In this document: positions 34,831 to 47,700 of the stretch, in pieces
Numbering within the stretch: position 1 is the first letter of the stretch
Layout of the letters: each line of letters starts with the position of its first letter
NCBI RefSeq assembly: GCF_036588685.1
Contig: NC_086378.1
Span: 37,921,578-37,985,577, forward strand
Direction of reading: 5' to 3'
Origin: Mytilus trossulus
Taxonomy: Eukaryota > Mollusca > Bivalvia > Mytilida > Mytilidae
DNA: 64,000 bases
Notes under the pieces: generated by a model
What the model was told of the DNA's origin: nothing
The model's input: only the letters and a program-made list of their open reading frames with translations
The model's database searches: none
Made by a program: the position numbers and the translations under genes

Positions 34831-36135
34831 TTTTGAGAGGATTAATATTTTGTTTATATTTTCATATTTTCCGGACCTACTTATAAACTATTTGTTTCAA
34901 TTAAAAACATTTCATTATTAATGTTATTTGCAACCTTTTGAATTTCTTATCATATCTTTGTTTTAAAATTGAAGGAAATACCCTCCAACAGGAAATTTTA
35001 GACATTTGATTTGGAAAAGCCAAAGATGTATAATTCAAATGACAGCTTAATAGTAAAGGATGTTATGAAAAGATTTTTTTTCATCCTTGATGCAACACCT
35101 GTTTAAATTCGTATGCAATCATTCAATATTTCTTTTGAATACACATATCTTAAATATTTCATCATGAAAAACTCTATTTATAGGAACAAGTCATCACTGA
35201 TGCATCACATTTTAAAGATTGAAATCATTTATAAACAGTCAGGATAGTTGTTTAATACTTCCTATTTTCAGAATTATAAGAACAAATATTGTAACCAGCA
35301 TACATGTTTTAAATAGCCTGGACTCATATAAGTTTGTCAGATGTCAATATTTATGGTAAAATGTATAATCTAATAGTCGTCATCCTGCATTTATACCCAT
35401 GAAAGAACTAAAATTGTTGGTGAAAAGGTATACAATCAAAGCTGAATATTTTGACATATATAATGACTGATTGAAACTGCAAACCCTTGCAATTTTGTGT
35501 ACTTCACCAAGAACGAAAAAGATCAAAAACCATTTCAAAACAGTTATAAATGCTTAAACCTAATTATAAAAAATATATTGAAACATAAATTATCATCGAT
35601 TCAAAAATAGCTTACTTTGTTGGTGTTGAGAGGTTTGGGGATATAAATCTACCGTGGAATTGATTTATTGTTATGTTTACGGCCCAGTGTCCTTCTCACT
35701 CAGAGGCAATTAAGAATGAGTCGTTTGAATTTTCTCAACACCATTGTTTTTATAACAAATAACTTACGACAATTAAATATGGGAAACATGAACCAAAAAC
35801 AACCAATAAACTGCAGCCTCCTGATTTCGGAAAGGTACATACATCATGTGGCGGGGACAAACATATTCGAAGTCACAAACCCTCCACTAAACTGAGCCAG
35901 TGATGTAACAGAACGACATAAGAACAAACTAGAAAAGTCTGTTGAACGGGCTTTTTGTTATACATTTTTCGAATCAAAGTAAATAAGTATTTAAAAAGAT
36001 AATGATAACTGTTTATTCAGGAAGTTAAATCTAACTACAAAAATACTAGTGATGATTTATTTCTATAAATATAGTTGCTTATACTAGTAATGAAAATATT
36101 TAAATTTTTGAATGACTAAATAGGAATATAAACAC
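34831..36135. other. No supported gene
   Basis: AT-rich sequence. A frame of 75 codons at 35668-35895 has no recognisable motif, although its segment (GGCCCAGTGTCCTTCTCACT) is less AT-rich than the surroundings. No paired splice sites are convincing. Confidence 0.45.
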
Positions 36136-36224
36136 TTGTTGCGTCAATTATATATTCTTTTTAGAATATCCTTGTCTATCATTGTTTTATACATCTTTGG
36201 ATTTTCCAATTTAGGGGTCTGAAA

Positions 36225-36765
36225 ATTCCCGGATGATAAAGAATAAGAAAAAGTCCCTTTTAACTGATGTGTATAGTTTGTCTTTATGTGGTACTGTTGC
36301 ACTAGTGTCCCAGGTTTCGGAAGTGTTGGCACCTTCAAACATGTTCAGCCGTGCCACACACTGTATAAGCTGTCCAAAGTCAGGATCCTATGATGAGTTT
36401 ATTTGCAACTACTAGGTCGATACCACTGCTGGTGGAGATTTATTTCCCAGGGGGTATCACCAGCCATGTAGTCAGGACATCTGTGTTAACTAGAGTTATC
36501 ATTGAGATGGTCATAATTATAAATTAACTGATAACAAAACTTTGAATTTTTGAAAAACTAAGGCTTTCCTACCTCAGGAATAGATAACCTTAGCTGTATT
36601 TGACAAAACGTTTAGGAATTTTTGGTCCTCAATGCTCTTCAAATTTCGTACTTAATTTGGCCTTTTTAACATTTTTTGATTCGAGCGTGACTGATAAGTC
36701 TTTTGTAGACGAAACACGCGTCTGGCGTAAATAAAAAAAAAATTATCCTGGTATCTGTGATGAGT
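36225..36765 (-). repeat. CGAAACACGCGTCTGGCG mussel repeat, inverted copy
   Basis: On the plus strand it ends with AGACGAAACACGCGTCTGGC followed by GTAAATAAAA and CTGTGATGAGTTTA. Upstream it has AGGTCGATACCACTGCTGGT and CCTCAGGAATAGATAACCTT. The stretch 36550-36740 is the reverse complement of the homologous stretch at 37775-37985, so the two copies face each other about 1 kb apart. Confidence 0.7.
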
Positions 36766-37774
36766 TTATACTTCAATGCTTGTCTTTGGTTCATGCCTCT
36801 CATATTTGTTTTACGTAAATTGTTTTGTTAAATTTGACTGTTCTATAAATTGAAAATTGTTTCATGTTTTTCGTTTCGGGGACATGTATAGGCGGCTTTG
36901 CTGTATAAGGTTTTAATCATAATAACATGTCCTTATATTCATATTGTAAACCATTTATTTTATTCATAACAATGTATATGTTTTATATACACCGTTTACC
37001 CAATTAACACCAATTCATTGTATATGTTATTGTAAATGCTGAAGGATATATATCAATAAGTTACCATCTTTCTGTACTTGATTAAATAATAATGGAGAGA
37101 AACAAATGTGTCAAAGTAAATGTGGATGAATTTCTATCTCTAAGTTTTATAAGAAATCTTGATAAATTCAGATATTCAATTACATTCAATGGCATACTAA
37201 TGTAAATGTATAAAGGGTACGGTATATGAATATGTAGTTCAATAAACTCGTCATACAATTATATAAGTCAGTAATTATATTAGATTGTTGAAAGAGCTCG
37301 TAAATTAAAAGAAATTACTCTATATTAAATAATTGTTCTTACAAGAAATTCTAAAAGGTTATCAGTTTTTTCATTGTTGTAAGATTTATACATTGCATGA
37401 AAACTATAGTTTGGATCGTTACTAAACATGAATTGCTATCAATGTAAAATACTTATGGTCCTACATCATGCTGAGAACTAAATTTCTCCACTGGCAAGTT
37501 TCTCTGAACACTAATGACAATTTTACACTAAATTTATCGGGTTTGTACAGACTGATACTTTTTGTCTATGAAATTATTTACATGTATTTATTGGTAGAAA
37601 TTTGACTTTGTGCTAGCTTTGAGTAATGACATTTTGAATCGAAACTTTGTAACGTTTGTCTTTTTATTAAAGTTTTGGTAAATTCTTCATGTTGCACATG
37701 ATCTGCTTACCCTCTAGAGCAACGGTAATTCAAGTTTTTTTGTGTGGTTTCTGTTGCTCAGTCTAGTTTACTAG

Positions 37775-38070
37775 TACTATGTGCGCGCGTTTCATCTACA
37801 TGAGACTCACCAGTGACGCCCAGATAAAAAAAAAATACAAAACAAAACAAAGTACAAAGTTGAGGAACATTAAGTTCCCAAAATTCCAAAAATGTTGTGC
37901 CAAATACGACTTAGGTAATCTATTCCTGGGATAACAAAATCCTTAGTTTTTGGAAAAAATCAAAGTTTTGAAACAGAAAATTTATAAAAATGACCATATA
38001 AATGATGGTCATGTCAAAAGTGCTGACTCCTGGGATGGTGATACCCTTGGGGACGAAACGTGTATTGTTA
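37775..38070 (+). repeat. CGAAACACGCGTCTGGCG mussel repeat, direct copy
   Basis: Contains GCGCGCGTTTCATCTACATG, AAGTACAAAGTTGAGGAACA, GTAATCTATTCCTGGGATAA and GGTGATACCCTTGGGGACGA. It is homologous to the inverted copy at 36225-36765 and the fragment at 19895-19995. Confidence 0.65.
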
Positions 38071-38074
38071 CATC

Positions 38075-39740
38075 CCTTCCAGTGTAAGGGAATGGTTAAG
38101 CGCTCATAAACCTATTAGATCCGTCTCAATCTCTATATTCATTTCCTTTAATCAAGTGGTTATGCTTCTTGTTTTTCTGTCACATTTGTTTTCTTTGTAT
38201 TTCTATGGCAGACACATACAATTGTATTAATATATTTGTATGTTTATAGCATGAATCTGGTCGTTTGTGTTCTCTTCTAAATTATTTCACATCTTTGTCA
38301 TTTATCAATCGTCCGCATTGATAGTTATCTCATTGACAATCATACCACACCTCCTTATTTTAATATTCATTTTGACTTCTTTGATATTAAGAAATGTTCA
38401 TTAACCATTTTATTAATAAATGTAGCTTAATAGTTGTCGAAATTATTATCCTCCAAAAAAGGACAAACCCAATCATCGAAGATTTTGGACATTCGTACTT
38501 TCAAAACATATAAATTTCAACTCTAATTTGGTGGATCTTGAGAATAAGACCAGATTTATCCAGACATTGTGAACGTCGTAGATTTTGTTTGTTTAAAAAA
38601 ACAAATAAAAAAAATGGTTTTGTTCTTTGCATTATTTAATTTCATACTTAAGTGATTTAGCATTCATTGTAAACCAGGGCATTTTGACAAATTTCTTTTT
38701 GTATCTATCTTTCAGATTTTAGGGAAAAAACATATACGTACATGCATGTATATTCAAGAGACTGCGAGCCCGACTTGTGTATCTAATTTTTACACAAATA
38801 TTACAGTAAGTACAAAATGAATTTTAGGAGAGGTAGTTTTGTTCAGCCATATGGTCTTATATTATGACAAAGCATGATAAATGCGGGAAAACTTAGTACA
38901 TTAAATGAATGACATCTAAGTGTCAATATACTAAGCATATAATTTAGCACGCATGTACATGAATATCATTTTCTTAAGACTCATCAGTGACATTTGTTTA
39001 AAACCAATTTGAAGACAAAATTAGCTAAATTTTGTAAAAAATCAAAATTGCACTTACATTAAACTGCACGAACAACGTTGATGTAGTCACCGTTTTTATA
39101 TAAGGTTCAATATATATGAATAGGATCCTGTTACACATTAGGCGATAGCTAACCGAATTTCCAAATCTCACTTCCTTGTTCTGAATCAATGCACCTGTTT
39201 TAAAAATTAGATACGAGTTCATAAAACCTACATTAAAAAAGTCATATCATCTCTAGTTCGTGTTATTTAAACTTATTATAAGGATCAGCTGAAAACGTAT
39301 GTGTTATATTAGCTTTTTAATATATTCATAAATAGTATTTGTGGTTAAGTTGACAATAGTACTATATATAATTATGCGGATGACAACAACACCTTATCCT
39401 ATAATGATTTTGGCATACAGAATGTCATAAAAATTAAGAAAGTGTGGTCAAAATGCTGTACTGATTTGATTATTATTTAGTTAAAGCTCATCCAGATAAA
39501 TTTCAAGCTTTGAAAATTGGCAAAACAAAATCTTAAAAGAAATAGAATTGAATGTAAAATGATAGGAGTTACATTAAATTCAAATTAAATCTTGGTAAAC
39601 ATTAATCTACGAGTTGTAAGAAGGCCTCTCGTCAACCTACCTAATGTTCTATATTTGATATACATTATATTTCTTTCCTTATATAGTAGTGTATTACCGT
39701 AATTACAAGGGCATTTCGTTAAAAATCACAACTCGTGTAT
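38075..39740. other. No supported gene
   Basis: AT-rich sequence with a fragment of the GATTGCCAATGAGACAACT family near 38320-38360 (ATTGACAATCATACCACACC). No exon-like frame was found on either strand. Confidence 0.45.
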
Positions 39741-40085
39741 AATCAAAAACCAATTGTTCAGGCGAACAATTGAAAGTCTTTCCAACAAAACAATGTATTT
39801 TAATATGAAAGTTGTGAAATTAAGTTTAAAAAGTCATTTCAATCGTCTAACGATAGCTTATTGTACGCTGGTTCCAAAACTATATGGTTTCTATACAATA
39901 TGTTTTAAATAAGGGAGATCATTTCTACTTCCGGTTGAAAAAATGCTATTTCCGATAATATTTGAATATTTACTTGATACTGATTCCAAAAATGTCTGGT
40001 TCTATATACTTTTATATTAATAAGGTACAATAAATAGCTACTTCCGGTTTACACAAGGTCACTTCCAGTTGTTTTTTCAAGGTTA

Positions 40086-40752
40086 AGGTAGCACTCCACA
40101 GTTAGAAAATAAAATTAGAAATGAGCCACAAAATGTTTCATCATCTCCTATTCCTGGATTTCTAATACATTGACCTTACTGTTTGTGTTGTACATGTGCA
40201 TATGTATGTAATCAGTATCTTCCATAGATTTGATTTTTCAAAGTTAAAAGGGTGAAAACTAATTCCTTTTATGTGTATCCATGGCAACATTCTGCATTTA
40301 TTTACAATACAATATTGCAAAAAGAGGAGTAAACATGTCACATATCCCCCTCAAAATTTGGATTAAACTAGAATTCCAATGCCTTTGAGTGATACCTTTT
40401 TAGAAACTGTTTACATAGATCTTCCTAATGATCAAATAAAAAATGGATGTCTCTTTCGCCACATTTTTTCGTAAAATCTAATCACAAAGTTCGTGCGACA
40501 AAAAAGTGGGAAAAAACATTACTATAATTGCCGAACCAATGTATGGTATGGGCATGCAAATACAGACTGTCATTCAGAAAACAGCCTATATTACTTGCAT
40601 TACATTATATTGATGTTCATATAAACCCAATACGAAGGCTATTTTAGTACTCAGCTATCCAAAAATGAATTTTATTTCACACTAGCTCTCATATTTTAAA
40701 ATCCACAGGGGCCAAAATGCGAAACTACACACCTAACTGTGGAGTGCTACCT
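40086..40752. mobile_element. 667 bp TIR element nested in the GGTCTTTCCAC element
   Basis: Left end AGGTAGCACTCCACAGTTAG and right end CTAACTGTGGAGTGCTACCT form a perfect 20-base terminal inverted repeat. The inside has no long open frame. It is absent from the second copy of the host element (61686-62602), which supports a later insertion. Confidence 0.85.
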
Positions 40753-41116
40753 AAACGGTTGATACCGTTTGACAAAAGTCTCATGGCTTTATCATGTATA
40801 CATATGAGGTAAAAGCAAAGGTCAAACTCTAGAACGTCAAATTAAACTATGACCTTTAGATCAATTTCAAGGTCATAAACCAAGGACCTCAAATCAAAAG
40901 ACCATAGATCTTAATTTTATTTGCTTAATGAGTTATATCACCATACACGTAAAAATAGAGGGGAGAAAACTCCCTTTTACATTCAACGTACCTTTGCAAT
41001 CAAAATTTACGTGTCACGACATGTCGCAACTAACAATTTAGTAAAAATTGTTTGTTGATATCTTATACAGTTTTTGAAAAAAAAGTGAAAATAAGCCAAC
41101 TTCTATAATTAGAATA

Positions 41117-41141
41117 TGACCTTGACCTTTGACCTTGACCT
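41117..41141 (-). promoter_or_regulatory. Four perfect nuclear-receptor half-sites (DR0-DR1-DR0)
   Basis: TGACCT occurs at 41117-41122, 41123-41128, 41130-41135 and 41136-41141, that is AGGTCA four times on the minus strand with spacings 0, 1 and 0. The central pair is a perfect DR1, the site type bound by RXR heterodimers and HNF4. TCAAGGTCA, the extended half-site of ERR/SF-1-type receptors, also occurs. Binding in this animal is inference. Confidence 0.6.
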
Positions 41142-42844
41142 AATTTTCATATATTTTTTTACCAAGGACCTCAAAACAAAAGATCCTAGTTCTCTATCAC
41201 TTATGGTTTACAAGATAGAAATGCATATCACTTATATCAAATGCATTAGGGGGAAAAACTCTCATATGAATTGTTCATATTGCTTCGGTCAAAATTGGAC
41301 AAATCATGCAAAGGATATAACGAGCAATTTTATAATTGAATTTGTCGTAATCTTTTATGGTTGCGAAGGAGTAGTGGATACAAGGAAAACAGTGTTTGGG
41401 GAGATAACTCCTACAAAGAAAAGTATTCGGTTACGCAGGGTAAATATCAAAAGCGCATAAACTGTTTAATATCATTTACCAAATATCTAAGCGTCATATT
41501 GCGAAACAAATATTTATCGCAAGAACAAAATTAGGCGAATGAAGAAAAAAAATCAGAAGAAAAACAATAGGTCTTTCCACAGAAAAGTGGAAAGACCTAA
41601 TTACGCATAAACGCAAAGTTCTAAAATTTGATTAGGTAAAGATACACTAAATTTAAACACATTATCAACTCAAATTGTAATTACTTTTCATTTCATTATA
41701 AGGAAAATATTTCAAACTTTTTACATTGTCAAAATTAAAGAAAACAGTTTCTCTTTCTAAAATTTTCCGAGCATAAATCCTAGCAATACTTTGAATGACA
41801 TTATATGTCATAAAATTTGTTCTAAGATATTTCTTATGACATATCTTATTTTATAAGGATACTTTCGAAAATCAGGCCCCTAATATCTTTGATGAGTGTT
41901 TTTTACCCTGGTAGATCGCAGCCTACATTGTCTTACTAAATAAGAAACTTTATAAGTACTTGAATATCTGAAATCCTGAAATTTTTTTTTTTAACAAAGC
42001 TTTTGAGTTCTTAAAAGGAATATACATCACCTTCCCATGTACAAGGGGATACAATCGAATTTTATTTTGCAGATTCACTCAGAGTTGGTCTTTAATTAAG
42101 TAACTGGTTTATTTGGTCCATTCATACTTCTATGAGATATTGTTCATATATTGTATTTAAGATACGTTGTGATTTCAAAAGTTGTATAGTTTATTTAATG
42201 CATTTTATATATGATATCTGTTATGATCAGACAAATATTTCAAGAACAATTTTGTATGTTCTGGGAAGTCATTTTCCATCTAACTTCGGAAATGTAAATG
42301 AGGCCAGATTTTCCACAAAATTATCCACAAAGATTTTGTTTCTACTCTATTCCGAATATTCTCGACGTTATTGAGAAAAAGAGCATTCTCTTATCAATTT
42401 ATCTTAGATGTGGATTCCTAGGAAGGGATATATCATTTATAAGGGTAAATTTTATGAACAAACTTTATAATTTATATGACAAGACGGCAATTGATAACAT
42501 TCATATTTGATAGCAGGAAAATTGCAAGGATTTTTTCTTATTCACCAGCCGCAATAAATAGGTCGAACTGATTCAATTCATATGTATGCGATATGGAGGA
42601 CTTTTAATTTTTAAGCGATAGTAAAACACAAAAACTAACTCGGATACACAGTGAATGCTTATTGATAAAAACAGAGCTGTTCAGTGTTTATTCCTACACC
42701 AATACACATAAATACAAGCACCAACTTCATAATAGATACATGATGGTTCTATGTTGCTCTCGGTATTCCATCGAAATTTAAAGGGAAGTGGTAAAAGCTT
42801 ATAAGAACCCCATCACATATTATTGTACCAATGTCTGGTTAAAA

Positions 42845-43085
42845 CCTCGATTGTGGCTAAGGACCTAGTTTAATTACCCTATCATTAGCGTATCAACACT
42901 TAGGCTGTGAATTTCGAATCCCACACGTGGCACAGTGCGCTTGACTCCAATCTTATTTGACTAAGATTATCTTACCGAAGGTCGAAGGTTCCCTCTTACC
43001 AATCATCATCCAATATAAACTAACCGCCACGAAATAGACCAATAGAGCTGAAAATGCTGTTAAACACGTATTAATCAATCAATCG
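42845..43085 (+). mobile_element. tRNA-related SINE, molluscan type
   Basis: A degraded B-box-like stretch (GAATTTCGAATCCCACACGT, near 42908) is followed by a body with CTTACCGAAGGTCGAAGGTT. The 3' part is GCTGAAAATGCTGTTAAACA then CGTATTAATCAATCAATC. The conserved GCTGAAA-TGCTGTTAAA block and the ATCA-repeat tail match my memory of tRNA-derived SINEs shared among molluscs. It is not a functional tRNA gene. Confidence 0.6.
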
Positions 43086-43269
43086 CTCGTAGTTGTTACC
43101 ACATATTTTAATGTAAACAATATGCACATGTATATTTACTGGTAACATTCAAGTTATGTCCCTATGAGATTGAACACGGAGAGCACAACTGGGAATCAGT
43201 ATGTAAACAAAACTAATTTTCTATGCATATTCAAGATCTTCCGAAAAGAGGCCTGGTTTGAGTATTTAC

Positions 43270-43420
43270 AAAGTGCAACCTTTATAGCTGACTATGCGGT
43301 ATAGGCTTTGCTCATTGTTGAAGGCTGTACGGTGACCTATAGTTGTTAATGTCTGTGTCATTTTGATCTCTTGTGGGCAGTTGTCTCATTGGCAATCATA
43401 CCACATCTTTTTTTTATATG
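43270..43420 (-). repeat. GATGTGGTATGATTGCCAATG family, inverted copy
   Basis: Plus-strand text ends GCAGTTGTCTCATTGGCAAT then CATACCACATCTTTTTTTT. Upstream are GACTATGCGGTATAGGCTTT and GTTAATGTCTGTGTCATTTT. The direct copy is at 48768-49020. Confidence 0.75.
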
Positions 43421-43424
43421 CACT

Positions 43425-44765
43425 GTTCCTTGAAGATATTTGAGACTTTCTGTGATAGGTTGTCTAAACTCCAAGTCCAAGTAACTGAGAGCTAGAAATA
43501 TTTTATCGACATAATTCTATTGTTAAGAAGTATGTAAACATCTTGAAGGTCTAGGGGTTGAGCAGATTGCTCTTTGATAATTTTCATATATCCACTTTCT
43601 TCAAACTTTATATTCAACTATAGTTCAATACGTGTCCAAAAAAACAATGTTTGTTGGGCTGATTGTACTGGGATTATCATTTTGATGGTATTAAATTCCA
43701 GATATTGATATTACAGTGCTACAGCTTATTTTATTTTTAAATAATTTGTAGATTTAAGCATTCCATACCCATCAACAAATTAAAAAAGCTTTTAGTGTTA
43801 TTTTTTTTATTATTATTTCTATGGCTCAACCGAGCATAAGCTTAATATTTTTTAGACTATGGATACATTTCTATTGAATTTAATCAATTATTTAATCTAC
43901 ATCGCATTAACCAAACAAAACTTAAATTAAAACTGAAACTTAGTTTACAGTAAAAATTTTGTCAGAGACAAACAATAATCAATATTTTGACGTTGTTGAT
44001 TTTGTAAATTCCATGGAGAGCACTTTATTGATAATATATAGATAATTTTATATACATGTTTTAATTAACTGTATAAATCCCCTTGTATTGACTGAGTAGG
44101 ATTTTGTAAAGAGTAACCGTATATGAAAGTGATTTATTGATATTTTTATCTTTCATAAATAACTTGATTGTCATTAATTTAATTCAATTTTGACTCTATA
44201 GCCATCAGAGACATTTATTTTGACAACATTCGATCATACAGTAAGTAATGTAATTTTTATTTAGATCTATGTTTGCTTGCTTTTTTAAATAAAATTAAGA
44301 AAGAAAATTATGCGTAAAACAATCAACAAAACGAATATAAAGTTTTAAAATTATTTATTTGTACATCGAATACGCTGTTTGCCTTTTTAAAAACTTTCAA
44401 TATTTGCTGATAGTTTTTATCCCCAAAATTTGCTTTTTAATATGCATTGTTCGAACAAATACTGTATAAATTTAGGAATCTGGCAAATGAACTCCTTCTA
44501 AGATTATATTTCCTTGTTTTTAGTAAGTTTTTATTTTTCTATCTTTATTTCATCGACCCTGCTCACTAAAACAAATATTTCTCTTTAATGATACGAAAAT
44601 ATTTCTAGCTGACAACCATTTCATGGATATTTGAACGTTTTACAGTATGAAAAACAAATGTTGAGTATATGTCAGTCCACGAACAACCTTTTCATTATCC
44701 TATCCAAGTAACAAAGTATTGTAGCACTTGTCGTTTTCTATGTTGATATTTTTATAATTTAAGAT
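43425..44765. other. AT-rich upstream region of the 44766 gene
   Basis: No exon-like frame. The start at 44766 is preceded at once by an in-frame TAA (44760-44762) and by TTTATAATTTAAG, which could serve as a weak acceptor two bases before the ATG. A leader exon upstream is therefore possible but not located. Confidence 0.35.
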
Positions 44766-47700
44766 ATGCAAAAGAAAACACTAGCCGACCGTATTATAAG
44801 AATAAGACAAGACAATCCATCAAGTATATCTACTCCAGCTTCGAATTCAACGTCAAGTTCAGATGTACGAAATCTTAATTCGGCTTCAACCAAAGGAACT
44901 AGTACTGTGTCATCGTTAGAAGATGTTATTAATTACAGAATGAAAAAGAGAAAAAAAGAAACAAAACAAAATTCACAGATCAATTACGATACAGAAACGG
45001 TACCAAGTACCACTTCTTATAAAGAAAATTTTACACCGACCACAGAAGCTACAATAGAAAGCGATTCACAAAGCCTTATAACTATACGCAAAAGAAAACA
45101 GACCATGAGAACTTTTTCTACCCAATATAGTCCTAGAAGTCGTATTGTATATGGGGATTCTAATAGTGCAGAAAACAGACGAAGGCCATCATCTCTAACC
45201 AAACCTTTGGCAGATGTTATAAAAGAATTAGGATCAAAGAAAAGCGTATGCGATATTTCAAATTCAAGTAGATCACGAGAAAATACAATAAATAAAGAAG
45301 AACTGAGACGTAACGACAATGTTTCCATTGAGGATAATTATCCTGGATGCAATCAAGTACAAAGAGAAACAAATGAAGGAAATTCTTCAAAGCAGAACAC
45401 TGCACCAGGCTCTAGTAATTCAAAAGATGACGAAACAGTTAAACACATAACAAAAGTTACAATAACACCTAAAAAGACTCGGAATCTTCTTTCAATTGTT
45501 GAGGGATCACAACATGACGAACTAGTTAATGAGGATACAGAAATCACAAGTAGTACAAGTCAGGAAGACGAAATTTTGAATGTAAATATTGAAATACCTG
45601 TAAACAACGACGAAAAGCCTATTGTTTTACCTGTCATTGATGAAGATATGGAACATACGTCGACTATGCATAACTCAAGCGAGGAAAATAATAATCCCGA
45701 TGAAGCGAACGATATTCCACATTTTAATAAAAACGAAATTACTATGTCTGATAACAAAGTAGAAAATGGTAGTAGTAAAAGAGAAGAAGATGTCAGAAAA
45801 AGTGACATTATTGAGGAAGACAAGTCAATCGGAGAAAAACTACGAGTAGAAACAGAGAGAGAATTTGATGAAAATCAAGAAGAAAAACAACAATTGTGTT
45901 CGGATAATATAGGAGAAGTAAAAAGCAAGCAAGGTAATATCTCAAAAACAGAAACTGGAGGGAAAGACAAACAAGTGCAAGGCAAACCTAAGTCTGAATT
46001 ATCTGGATTAAAAAAAGGATCAGAGAAGACAGGGTATGATCATAAAAGCCAGAAAATTCCGACGAAAGAAGAAAACCTTAAAGATACATCTAAACACAGC
46101 AGGTCTAACTTAAAAATGAAGAAACCAGAGAAGAATAGTTCACACAAGAGAACCGAGATTTCTAAAACAGATAACCATGACAGACGCACCAGTGTAGTTT
46201 CAAAAAGAGGATCTGTGTCAAAGGTATTTTTAATAACTATATTTTTTCATAGTAACATATCTATAAACAAAATGCACAAATACACATTGTATAATTACTT
46301 CATACTTATACTCCCACAGACACGATGACCTTAGATATATTTGGCTATTCTATTTACGTCCACCATGGTTATATAGCCACACACGTATTAAAATACTTAC
46401 AGATCCCTGGGTGTTCCATGTTTAGATTTAGGCTGTCTGAATGAAGGTACAACCAGAAAAACGCCTCAGTCGCAACAAATGTATAAAGTGTAAAATACAC
46501 ATCCGGCTTTACAATTTTTGGATTTGAGCGTTTCTGGTGGAGATAATTATAATGTGTACTTTTCATTTCTTGTACTGAGTCGATATCCACAATTGTATGA
46601 TCATATCAGTTATCATTGCTTTATGTTAATGTATTAATAAGAAGGAAAAAGGTACCAAGGGAACATTTAATACTTATAACAAAAAATTATACTTACTTTT
46701 TTTTTTTAAACGACGAGGTCATGGCAAAAAAACCAACATGCGATAAGACGAGTAAGAACACTAGACACTAAAAAGAAAGATTGAGAAACATAAACTCGTC
46801 CTACTCCATATACGGTACCCATCATGTTGTTCTTAAAGTACATTTTCTGTGATACGTCTCATTCGGTAATATCGCAATCGAGAAAAGACAGGATTGTTGG
46901 TCCGACAATGGGAACATATCAGTTGTCATCTATGATCATCTATGACACATAAGGCTAAACCAACTCGTAATAGCGCACGTAAAACCGTACCATAATGATA
47001 ACTCGTGCCCCCGGTGCAGTAACATTGGTACTATTAATCGTATTCACTCTCTATTAATGTAGTTATCACATCCAAATTTATATTCATTACAAGACAATAT
47101 TACTCAACTCCTGGTCACTTAAATTTTCTTTTAATTTTGCTTTTCATTTTAAAAATTTTAATGAAAATGCTAAGTGAAAATTTTCATATAGAGCAAAAAT
47201 TCATTTTGTATTTTGTTAAATTTAAGCAAACTGGTCTAAACCGGTTATAATGTATATTTTATTTACATTATTATATAATATTAAGTACAATTTGTCTGAT
47301 GCACTTTTATTGATTCCATCCAAGTAAAATTTAGTTGGTTACTAAATTTTCAATATTAATTGTTTCATCTTTGAAAAGACAAAATTGAACAAACCATTTA
47401 AAATTTAGAGATAATCAATTAAAGCATAGCTTTTATTTCCGCTCCTATTTTCCGATTGATGTTTAGAACAATGATGCTTACAATGAATCTAAAATGATTT
47501 TATTACTTCAAAATGGGGCTCAAAATCAGAAACATGCATATGTTAGATGACTTAACTTTCCATATTAAAACTTTTAGTTATGTTTCTTTTTTTGGCAAAA
47601 AGAAAATTAAATTCATTGCTTTTTTAAATCTCACAAATCGCCTTACAAAAACTCCATTTAAATGGCAGCAGCCTTGATATTTTGTTACTTTGAGAAACAC

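Larger units (their letters stand above)
39744..41598 (+). mobile_element. Element with GGTCTTTCCAC hairpin ends, copy 1
   Basis: Starts CAAAAACCAATTGTTCAGGC with GAACAATTGAAAGTCTTTCC and ends in a terminal hairpin, AGGTCTTTCCAC...GTGGAAAGACCT, at 41569-41598. The reverse complement of this element, shorter, is at 61686-62602 with the same two ends. It carries the nuclear-receptor-like half-sites at 41117-41141 and an inserted 667 bp element at 40086-40752. A 114-codon frame at 41116-41460 crosses it, but it shows no domain and begins in the half-site run, so I do not call it a gene. Confidence 0.75.

Noticed and set aside
41116..41460. Plus-strand 114-codon frame as a gene
   Set aside because: It lies wholly in a non-autonomous mobile element. 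The corresponding part of the second copy does not keep the frame by eye, and no domain is visible.
42895..42945. tRNA gene suggested by a B-box-like TTCGAATCCC
   Set aside because: There is no cloverleaf with paired acceptor and anticodon stems. The sequence continues into a SINE body with an ATCA tail.
45017..45823. Several minus-strand frames of 60-100 codons opposite the first giant exon
   Set aside because: They are antisense shadows of the long plus-strand frame, rich in Ser and Leu because the plus strand is rich in AGA, GAA and AAA codons.
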